From Microlunatus capsulatus (GTDB taxonomy: Bacteria; Actinomycetota; Actinomycetes; Propionibacteriales; Propionibacteriaceae), in the NCBI RefSeq assembly GCF_017876495.1, contig NZ_JAGIOB010000001.1, forward strand, positions 1,860,001 through 1,924,000: 64,000 nt of DNA, in the 5' to 3' direction. The notes beneath the pieces are model-generated. The model had not been told where the DNA came from. It worked only from the letters and a program-made list of their open reading frames with translations, and did not search any database. A program made the position numbers and the translations under genes. Numbering within the stretch: position 1 is the stretch's first letter; each line of letters opens with the position of its first letter. Positions 57,932-64,000 of the stretch are shown piece by piece.

Positions 57932-59101
57932 TCACGGGGCCAGCCCGATCTCCGGGTCGAGGAACTCGTTGGTCACGAGGTCGTCGACGGTCAGCCCGGC
58001 CTTCGCCGGCGTCCCCAGCTTCTCCGAGATCGGCACCATGACGTCGAGGATGCCCTGCACCCGCTCGGTGTCGAAGTCGCCGATCATCGCGTTGCCGGCG
58101 TTGCCCACCAGGCCGAGCTTCTTCTGCTGCTCCTCGGAGAACGTCGCGACGCCCTCGGAGTAGACCCAGCCGGTGTCGTACTGCTCGACGAGGTCGAGGA
58201 TCAGCTGGTTGGTCGGCGCGGAGTCGGTGTAGTAGTCGACCTCGGCCTGCTGCATGACCGGCACCAGCTTCTCCAGGCAGGGGCTCAGCTCCTCCAGCCG
58301 GTCGGTGCGCACCGACATCGCGCCGGCGTAGATCTTCCAGCCGGCGTCGTGGATCAGCTGGAAGGCGACCGGCTTGGCCCAGTCGCGGACCTCGTTCTCG
58401 TAGATGTACGGCTCGGCGCTGGCGAAGCCCTGCTGCGCGTCCTTGCCCTGCGCGGCGACGAAGTTGGCCGGGGTGCCGTCGTAGCCCTCGTCGATCTGCT
58501 TGCGGTCCAGCTGGCCGCTGTCGACCAGGTACTCGACATAGGAGTTGCCGCCGAACACGCGGACGACGGCGCCGGTGGCCTTGAGGTCGGCGATCGTCTT
58601 GACGTCGGGGTAGGTGGCGGGGTCCCACATGATGATCTGCGGGTTGATGTCGAGCGGGGCCATGACGGCCTTGACGGGCAGGTCCTGCGAGGTCTGGATC
58701 TGGCCGTCGGTGCTGGCGTAGCCCAGGGTGATGTCGTCGTCCTTGTACATCTGCGCGGCGACGGCCTCGAAGCCGATGGCCGGACCGCCGGCCCGGATCT
58801 CCACGTCGACGCCGGTCGCCTTGCCCTGGCTCATCAGCGGGCCGGAGACGGTCTTGAGCTTGGTGTCGACGGTGTAGTCGCTGCCCAGCAGGGCGTACTG
58901 CGCGCCGTGCTCGGACTCGGGGTTCCAGTCGGTCTGGATGACGACGGTGGCGGGGCAGTCGGCCGAGAGGTCGACGGCGCCGGCCTCCGCGGCGACCGGG
59001 GCCGCCTCCTGCTCCTGGGTGGAGCCGGAGCAGGCGCCGAGCCCGACCAGCAGGGCGAGCGAGGCGACCGCCGCGAGGCGGTGGGACCGGGGAGCGGGCA
59101 T
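57932..59101 (-). CDS. NMT1/SsuA-type ABC substrate-binding lipoprotein
   Basis: 389 aa with a lipoprotein signal (AAVASLALLVGLGAC). The mature part resembles the NMT1/THI5-like and SsuA/TauA binding proteins: VIQTDWNPESEHGAQYALLG, VDVEIRAGGPAIGFEAVAAQMYKDDDITLGYASTD, and PVKAVMAPLDINPQIIMWDP. Family ligands include sulfonates, pyrimidines, N-formyl compounds and nitrate. With deaminase, creatininase and oxidase neighbours, a pyrimidine- or creatinine-like heterocycle is a fair guess. Confidence 0.87.
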   Translation of the reverse strand: MPAPRSHRLAAVASLALLVGLGACSGSTQEQEAAPVAAEAGAVDLSADCPATVVIQTDWNPESEHGAQYALLGSDYTVDTKLKTVSGPLMSQGKATGVDVEIRAGGPAIGFEAVAAQMYKDDDITLGYASTDGQIQTSQDLPVKAVMAPLDINPQIIMWDPATYPDVKTIADLKATGAVVRVFGGNSYVEYLVDSGQLDRKQIDEGYDGTPANFVAAQGKDAQQGFASAEPYIYENEVRDWAKPVAFQLIHDAGWKIYAGAMSVRTDRLEELSPCLEKLVPVMQQAEVDYYTDSAPTNQLILDLVEQYDTGWVYSEGVATFSEEQQKKLGLVGNAGNAMIGDFDTERVQGILDVMVPISEKLGTPAKAGLTVDDLVTNEFLDPEIGLAP

Positions 59102-59193
59102 GGTTCTCCTTGGGAGGCGGGTCGGGTCGGCACGGTGCGGATCAGCAGGGGGGAGCGGTCCCCGCGACGGGCTCGGGGCGCGGGGCGGGGCTG

Positions 59194-59213
59194 GCCCTTC
59201 GACGAGCTCAGGG
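59194..59213. repeat. CCCTTCGAC-type dispersed repeat
   Basis: Reads GCCCTTCGACGAGCTCAGGG in the 132-nt gap between the permease and binding-protein genes of the same operon. The gap also has several CTCGGGGCGCGGGG-like partial copies. The binding protein may thus have separate expression control. Confidence 0.6.
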
Positions 59214-59233
59214 CGCGGGGTGGGACGCGGGGG

Positions 59234-60103
59234 TCAGGACGACGGCTCGTACCAGCGGCCGACGGCGGCCTTCTGGATCCAGCCGAAGACGAGGAAGATC
59301 ACGACGCCGAGCAGCGAGGCGGTGAGCACCGAGGCCCACAGCTCGGCGGTCTGCAGCCGCGAGGCGTAGTTGTTGATCAAGATCCCGAGGCCGGCCGACC
59401 CACGACGGAAGAAGAAGTCGCCGACGATGGCGCCGATCACCGCCAGCCCGGCCGAGATCCGCATGCCGGCGAAGATCGCCGGCATCGCGCCCGGGAACTG
59501 GAGCTTGGTCAGCACCGTCCACCGGCTCGCGCCCTGCAGCTGGAAGAGCTCGCGCTGGCTCTTGTCCGCCGCTTGCAGGCCGAAGAGGGTGTTGGAGACC
59601 ATGGGGAACAGCGAGATCAGCACGCAGACCAGCACCCGGCTGGACAGGCTGTAGCCGAGGCTCGAGCCGATCAGCGGGACCAGGGCCAGGATCGGGATGC
59701 ACTGCAGGATCACCGCGTAGGGGAACAGCGAGCGCTCCACCCACCGGGCCTGCGACATGATCACCGCCCAGCCGATGCCGATGACGATGGAGATCGCCAG
59801 CCCCGTCAGGGCCACCCCGGTGGAGAGCGCGAGCGCGTCCAGCAGGTCGCCGGTGATCGGGCGGTCGCGGGGGTCGGTCGGGGCGAAGGAGTCGACGACG
59901 ATCCGCGTCGGGTCGGGCAGGATCGTCGTCCGGCCGATCGACTCCAGGTAGGCGGCGAGCGCGTACCAGACGACGAGGATGACGGCGAAGGCCGCGAGCG
60001 GCGGGCCGTAGACCGCGAGCCGGCCGGCCCCGGCCCGGCCGCGCGGGGCGGGGACCTTGGGCTGGGCCTCGGCGGCGGCCTGCTTGACCGCGGTGGCGGT
60101 CAC
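59234..60103 (-). CDS. SsuC/TauC-type ABC permease
   Basis: 289 aa, GTG start overlapping the ATPase stop (GTGA). BPD_transp_1 permease with about six membrane segments; EAA loop region LFQLQGASRWTVLTKLQFPGAMPAIFAGMRISAGLAVIGAIVGDFFF. N-terminal 30 residues are cytoplasmic and Ala/Pro-rich. It forms the channel for the ligand bound by the lipoprotein at 57932. Confidence 0.9.
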   Translation of the reverse strand: MTATAVKQAAAEAQPKVPAPRGRAGAGRLAVYGPPLAAFAVILVVWYALAAYLESIGRTTILPDPTRIVVDSFAPTDPRDRPITGDLLDALALSTGVALTGLAISIVIGIGWAVIMSQARWVERSLFPYAVILQCIPILALVPLIGSSLGYSLSSRVLVCVLISLFPMVSNTLFGLQAADKSQRELFQLQGASRWTVLTKLQFPGAMPAIFAGMRISAGLAVIGAIVGDFFFRRGSAGLGILINNYASRLQTAELWASVLTASLLGVVIFLVFGWIQKAAVGRWYEPSS

Positions 60104-60900
60104 GAGTGGGCCCCGCGCAGCGCGTGCGAGACCTGGCCGCTGAGGGCGGCGAACTCGGGGGTGAAGCGGAAGTCGGGGTCGCGCGGGTAGGCCTGGTCGA
60201 CCTCGAAGGTGTCGACGATCCGGCCCGGTCGCCCGCTCATCACCACCACCCGGGTGGAGAGGTAGACCGCCTCGGCCACCGAGTGGGTGATGAACAGCCC
60301 GGCGAACCGCCGCTCGCCGAAGATCCGCAGCAGCTCGTCGCCCAGCCGCTCCCGGGTGATCTCGTCCAGCGCGCCGAACGGCTCGTCGAAGAGGAACAGC
60401 TCGGGGTCCAGGGTGAGGGAGCGGGCCAGCGAGGTCCGCATCCGCATGCCGCCCGACAGCTGCTTCGGCAGCGACTTCTCGAAGCCGGCGAGGCCGACCA
60501 GCTCGATGGCCTGCCGCGCCTGCTCGGCCCGGGCCTTCTTCGGCTGCTTGTTCAGCTCGGCCAGCAGCTCGACGTTGGCCTGCACGGTGCGCCAGGGCAG
60601 CAGGGTCGCGTCCTGGAAGACGTAGCCGATCCGCTTGGTGCCCAGCGCGACCGTGCCCTCGCTCGCCGTCTCCAGGCCCGACGCGATCCGCAGCAGGGTG
60701 CTCTTGCCGCAGCCGCTGGGCCCGACGACGGTGACGAACTCCCCGCGCCGCACGGTGAGGTCGACGCCGGACAGCGCCACCGTCCCGTTGGGGAACTGCA
60801 TGGCCACGCCGGAGAAGTCCACGAGCGACTCCGACGGGGTGGTCGGGCCGGGATCCGGCTCCGCCCGCGGCGGGGCAGCAGGGGTGGTGGGTGCGGTCAC
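60100..60900 (-). CDS. SsuB/TauB-type ABC ATPase
   Basis: 266 aa. Walker A GPSGCGKSTLLR, Q-loop YVFQDATLLPWRTV, signature LSGGMRMRTSLARSLTL, Walker B FLFDEPFGALDEITRERL and H-loop ITHSVAEAV. The PWRTV run after the Q-loop is typical of the nitrate/sulfonate/taurine importers. It overlaps the permease and amidohydrolase genes by GTGA at both ends, so the operon is translationally coupled. Confidence 0.93.
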   Translation of the reverse strand: MTAPTTPAAPPRAEPDPGPTTPSESLVDFSGVAMQFPNGTVALSGVDLTVRRGEFVTVVGPSGCGKSTLLRIASGLETASEGTVALGTKRIGYVFQDATLLPWRTVQANVELLAELNKQPKKARAEQARQAIELVGLAGFEKSLPKQLSGGMRMRTSLARSLTLDPELFLFDEPFGALDEITRERLGDELLRIFGERRFAGLFITHSVAEAVYLSTRVVVMSGRPGRIVDTFEVDQAYPRDPDFRFTPEFAALSGQVSHALRGAHS

Positions 60901-62225
60901 CGGGAGGCCTCCAACGACAGGGCGGGTGGGACGGGCGCGAGGGGTGCGACAGCGCGGGGTTCGACAGCCGGGGCGGGCGCGGACCAGGGCAGCGCGACCT
61001 CGGTGGTGGTGGTGGTGCGGGCCACGACGCGACCGCCGCGCAGCACCACCCGGTCGGCGGGGGCGTCGGCGACGACGGCGGCCAGGTCGGCCCCGCGGAC
61101 GGCGAGCAGGTCGGCCACCCCGCCGACGACCGGGCCGGCGACGGGCAGCCGCAGGACCTCCCGCGCCCCCGAGCTCACCGCGGCATAGGCCTCGGCGACG
61201 GTCAGGTGGCCGGCGACGACGAGCAGCGCCGCCGTCTCCAGCGCGTCCCCGCGACCCAGCGGGTTGAACGGGTCACGGACGTTGTCGGCACCCGCGGCGA
61301 AGCGGACTCCGGCGTCCAGCAGCTCCCGGGCCGGCGCGAGCCCGCGGGGCGTCGACGTCGGGTGCTGCCAGCCCTGCAGGTACAGGTTGGTGATCGGGTT
61401 GGCGATGACCCCGACGTCGCTGGCCCGCACCTCGGCGATCACCCGGTCACGCTCGGCGGGCGGGAGGGTGCCGAGCCGGCAGCAGTGCCCGGCGGAGACG
61501 TTGGTGGTCCACCCGCGGACGGCGCGGGCGAAGGCGTCCAGGGTGACCGGGCCGTCGAGCGACTCGTCGACGTGCAGGTCGACGCCGACGCCCCGCCGCT
61601 CGGCGATGGCGAGCAGCCGGGCCATGTCGTCGTGCGGGTCCTCGGCCAGGTGGCAGGCGCCCCCGACGAGGTCGACCCCCAGGTCGAGGGCCTCCTCGAC
61701 GGCGCGGTCGGTCGTCTCGGGGCCGGCCAGGGCCACCAGCTCGAGGTCCAGCAGCGGGGCCAGCTCGTCGCGGACCCGGACCAGCGCCCGGGTGCCGAGG
61801 GTGGGGTCGTCGCCGGTGCGGATGTCGACGTGGGAGCGGATCGCCGTGGTCCCGGCGGCCAGCATGGCCAGGGCCTGGGTCCGCGCGCGCTCGGCGACGT
61901 CGTCCTCGGTCATGGTGGCGGCGTAGGCGCGCCAGGCCGCGATGGCGGTGCCCAGGTCGCCCATCGGCGGCCGGATGGCGTCCCAGGAGCGGGCCTTGTC
62001 GAGGTGGGCGTGCGGGTCGGCGGCGGCCGGCAGCAGCAGGTACCCGTCGAGGTCGAGCTCGGCCGCAGCGGGCCCCGCCGTGCCGGCGGGGACGACCGCG
62101 GTGACGCGGCCACCGGCCAGCTCGACGTCGACCCGGGAGCCGTCGGCCAGCGTCGCGCTCCTCAGCAGCGACAGCTCCGCAGGACCCGGCACCGTGCTCC
62201 CCCTCCGCTGCTCGACGTCGGCCAC
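60897..62225 (-). CDS. Cytosine-deaminase-like amidohydrolase
   Basis: 442 aa. Amidohydrolase superfamily, CodA/AtzC branch: metal HxH in DPHAHLDKARSWD, IRSHVDI, third His in DLHVDESLDG, then SAGHCCRLG and Asp in AAGADNVRDPFNPLGRGDALE. The C-terminal beta domain is VADLLAVRGADLAAVVADAPADRVVLRGGRVV. It would deaminate a cytosine-, creatinine- or triazine-like ring. First gene of the minus-strand operon that continues through the importer to the split-barrel oxidase. The N-terminal 17 residues may be outside the true start. Confidence 0.87.
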   Translation of the reverse strand: MADVEQRRGSTVPGPAELSLLRSATLADGSRVDVELAGGRVTAVVPAGTAGPAAAELDLDGYLLLPAAADPHAHLDKARSWDAIRPPMGDLGTAIAAWRAYAATMTEDDVAERARTQALAMLAAGTTAIRSHVDIRTGDDPTLGTRALVRVRDELAPLLDLELVALAGPETTDRAVEEALDLGVDLVGGACHLAEDPHDDMARLLAIAERRGVGVDLHVDESLDGPVTLDAFARAVRGWTTNVSAGHCCRLGTLPPAERDRVIAEVRASDVGVIANPITNLYLQGWQHPTSTPRGLAPARELLDAGVRFAAGADNVRDPFNPLGRGDALETAALLVVAGHLTVAEAYAAVSSGAREVLRLPVAGPVVGGVADLLAVRGADLAAVVADAPADRVVLRGGRVVARTTTTTEVALPWSAPAPAVEPRAVAPLAPVPPALSLEASR

Positions 62226-62393
62226 GTCGATGCCCAGGACGGTAGGGATCCCGTGTTCCGGTCGTGTGACAGCCGCATCACCGGGGGGTGAAAGCCGCGC
62301 GGCGGACCGCCCCCTGCGGTGCGCGGTCGGGCGTCGCCGGCGGCCGACGACCTAGAGTCGAGGCCCCAGCAGGACCGAGAGCCAGGAGGCCCC

Positions 62394-63374
62394 GTGAGCG
62401 GCATGTTCAGCGACGTCGAGCGGGACTGCGTCGTCGCCGCCCACCGCCCGGTGGCGCAGGACGTCGTCCTGCTGGAGCTGGTCGCCCGCAACGGCCGCGA
62501 CCTGCCCCCGTGGGAGCCGGGCTCGCACGTCGACCTGCTGCTGCCGGGCTCCACCACCGGCGTGCTGGAGCGCCAGTACTCGCTGTGCGGCGACCCCGCC
62601 GACCGCTCGCGGTACCGGGTCGCGGTGCTGCGCGAGGTCGACGGCCGGGGCGGCTCGGCGGCCGTGCACACCGACCTCGGCGAGGGCGCCACCCTGCGGG
62701 TCCGGGGCCCCCGCAACCACTTCCACTTCGAGCCGCCGCCCGGCGCCCCCGTCGTCCTGGTGGCCGGCGGCATCGGGATCACCCCGCTGCTCTCGATGGC
62801 GGCCGCCGCGGACGCCGAGGGCCGCGACCTGACGCTGGTCTACGCCGGCCGGTCGCGGTCGCGGATGGCCTTCGTCGACGAGCTCCTCGCGCGCTACGGC
62901 GACCGGGTGCGGGTGCACGTCAGCGACGAGGCGACCCGGCTCGACGTCGCCGCGACCCTCGCCGCCCTGCCCGCCGACGCCCACGTCTACGCCTGCGGGC
63001 CGGTGGGGCTGATCGGCGCCGTCGAGGAGGCCTGGGCGGGACGGCCGTCGGGTCAGCTGCACGTCGAGCACTTCGAGGCCAAGGAGTTCGGCCCGCCGGT
63101 GTGGCCGGAGCCCTTCGAGCTGGAGCTCGCGCTCACCGGCGTCACCGTCGAGGTGCCGCCGGAGAAGTCGGTGCTGGACGTCGTCGAGGAACAGGGCGTC
63201 CTCGTCGTCTCCTCCTGCCGCAAGGGCACCTGCGGCACCTGCGAGACGCCGGTGCTGGAGGGCGAGGTCGAGCACCGCGACTCCGTGCTCACCCCCGACG
63301 AGCAGGCCGGCGCCGACACGATGATGGTCTGCGTCTCCCGCGCCGCCGGTCCGCGGCTGGTCCTGGACCTCTGA
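62394..63374 (+). CDS. Rieske-oxygenase-type ferredoxin-FMN reductase (PDR/VanB)
   Basis: 326 aa from the GTG at 62394, 4 nt after AGGAGG; the ATG at 62403 is an alternative. Order: FMN/FAD-binding barrel (RQYSLCGDPADRSRY, GPRNHFHF), NAD domain (GGIGITPLLSM, YACGPVGLI), and C-terminal plant-type 2Fe-2S ferredoxin with Cys in SCRKGTCGTC and VCVS. It passes electrons from NADH to an oxygenase, such as an N- or O-demethylase. No oxygenase component lies in the window. Divergent from the heterocycle operon. Confidence 0.92.
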   Translation: MSGMFSDVERDCVVAAHRPVAQDVVLLELVARNGRDLPPWEPGSHVDLLLPGSTTGVLERQYSLCGDPADRSRYRVAVLREVDGRGGSAAVHTDLGEGATLRVRGPRNHFHFEPPPGAPVVLVAGGIGITPLLSMAAAADAEGRDLTLVYAGRSRSRMAFVDELLARYGDRVRVHVSDEATRLDVAATLAALPADAHVYACGPVGLIGAVEEAWAGRPSGQLHVEHFEAKEFGPPVWPEPFELELALTGVTVEVPPEKSVLDVVEEQGVLVVSSCRKGTCGTCETPVLEGEVEHRDSVLTPDEQAGADTMMVCVSRAAGPRLVLDL

Positions 63375-63392
63375 ACCCGTCGGCCTCCGCTG

Positions 63393-63427
63393 CCTGAGCT
63401 CGTCGAAGGCCCTTCGACAGGCTCAGG
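63393..63427. repeat. CCCTTCGACAGGCTCAG palindromic repeat
   Basis: CCTGAGCTCGTCGAAGG faces CCCTTCGACAGGCTCAGG with no loop. Degenerate half-copies (GGCTCAGGG, GAGCTCAGGG) continue to about 63480. It lies between the convergent reductase and amidohydrolase genes. Confidence 0.82.
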
Positions 63428-63504
63428 GCGCGGAGGAGGCCCAGGCTCAGGGCACGGAGGAGACCGAGCTCAGGGCGCGCAGGTCGAGCGCGGGGGCGCT
63501 GATC

Positions 63505-64000
63505 TCAGCGGCCGACGCGGGCCCGGAGGTCGGCGACGACCGCGCGCTCGTCGGCGCTGACCAGCCGGCCGTCGCGGACCACCACGCGCCCGCCGACGAC
63601 GACGTGCCGGGGGCGGCGGCCGGGCGCGGCCCAGAGCAGGCCGTCGACCGGGTCGGCCACGCCGGCGTCGGCCACGCCCGAGACGTCCCAGACGCAGAGG
63701 TCGGCGGCGGCGCCGGGCCGCAGGTGCCCCAGCTCGGGGCGGCCCAGGCCGGTCGCGGAGCCGGTGGTGGCCATCTCCAGCACGTCGCGCGCGGCCAGCG
63801 ACCCGCCGGCCAGCGGGGCGACCTGCATCGCCAGCCGGGCGTCGGCCAGCAGGTGGCCGGCGTCGTTGCTGCCGCCGCCGCTGGTGCCCAGCCCGACGGG
63901 CACGCCGGCGTCGCGGAGGGCGGCGACGGGGGCGACGCCCCAGCCCATCGGCAGGTCGCAGCCCGGGGCGTGGGTCGCCGTCGCACCGGCGTCGGCGATC
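63505..64000 (-). CDS. 8-oxoguanine-deaminase-like amidohydrolase (N-terminus beyond window)
   Basis: The last 165 residues of a TRZ/ATZ-type amidohydrolase; the gene runs off the right edge and has no start in the window. The visible part aligns with 8-oxoguanine and chlorohydrolase-type deaminases: ATHAPGCDLPMGWGVAPVAALRDAGVPVG, then LGTSGGGSNDAGHLLADARLAMQ, DVLEMATTGSATGLGRPELGHLRPGAAADL and the end VVGGRVVVRDGRLV. The metal-ligand Asp expected in GxDGxxSND is Ser (GTSGGGSND), so deaminase activity is in doubt. Near the heterocycle operon but on its own. Confidence 0.8.
   Translation of the reverse strand, partial: IADAGATATHAPGCDLPMGWGVAPVAALRDAGVPVGLGTSGGGSNDAGHLLADARLAMQVAPLAGGSLAARDVLEMATTGSATGLGRPELGHLRPGAAADLCVWDVSGVADAGVADPVDGLLWAAPGRRPRHVVVGGRVVVRDGRLVSADERAVVADLRARVGR

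Overview
This window is chromosomal DNA from a high-GC Gram-positive actinomycete. The coding bias is strongly G/C at third positions and GTG starts are common. Lipobox and Tat signals, a DtxR/IdeR-type iron box, an Rv2466c-like (mycothiol-linked) thioredoxin-fold protein and five GAF-ANTAR regulators all fit that group. The genus cannot be fixed from the sequence; Propionibacteriales or Geodermatophilaceae-like lineages are plausible. Coding density is very high, no gap exceeds about 250 bases, and many genes overlap through ATGA/GTGA junctions. No rRNA, tRNA, CRISPR array, transposase, integrase or phage gene was seen.

Layout. 0-10 kb holds an aldo/keto reductase-like gene, a methyltransferase, a divergent GH4 glycosidase / PfkB kinase pair, a GAF-ANTAR regulator, a lipase, an ABC-2 exporter operon with a LolA-like protein, and a PAP2 phosphatase. 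10-17 kb is an amino-sugar or phosphoglycoside locus: a family-5 substrate-binding lipoprotein, a BadF-type kinase, a GH4 enzyme, a NagB-like deaminase and a GntR regulator, with a shared TAGACCAATC motif in both control regions. 17-24 kb holds an AbiEi/DUF559-like gene between two matching palindromes, an iron-siderophore operon behind an iron box, an aldo/keto reductase, a DapA-fold protein lacking its catalytic residues, and an orphan histidine kinase. 24-32 kb carries an MFS transporter with a universal stress protein, a VIT1-type metal transporter, three GAF-ANTAR genes in tandem plus a fourth nearby, and an alpha/beta hydrolase. 32-43 kb has a STAND regulator divergent from a degenerate HD-domain protein, then a peptide ABC importer operon that includes gamma-glutamyltransferase.

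44.2-47.5 kb is the most unusual block. Four co-directional genes (YbjN-like protein, NrtR-type Nudix protein, an ADP-ribosylglycohydrolase fused to a CX5R phosphatase, and a small zinc-ribbon protein) lie between two 61-nt palindromes that match each other. The same arrangement, with a related palindrome, brackets the DUF559 gene at 17 kb. An orphan Vsr-type endonuclease follows at 48.2 kb.

49-64 kb carries an FGGY kinase with a phosphodiester glycosidase, an alpha-hydroxy-acid oxidase overlapping an MTHFR-like gene, and a long minus-strand operon (amidohydrolase, NMT1/SsuA-type ABC importer, FAD oxidase, creatininase, FMN-binding split-barrel protein). A divergent Rieske-type reductase and an edge-truncated 8-oxoguanine-deaminase-like amidohydrolase follow. 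Together these suggest uptake and breakdown of a nitrogen heterocycle, substrate unknown. A CCCTTCGACAGGCTCAGGG-type repeat recurs in gaps and is translated in frame at the N-terminus of the split-barrel protein.
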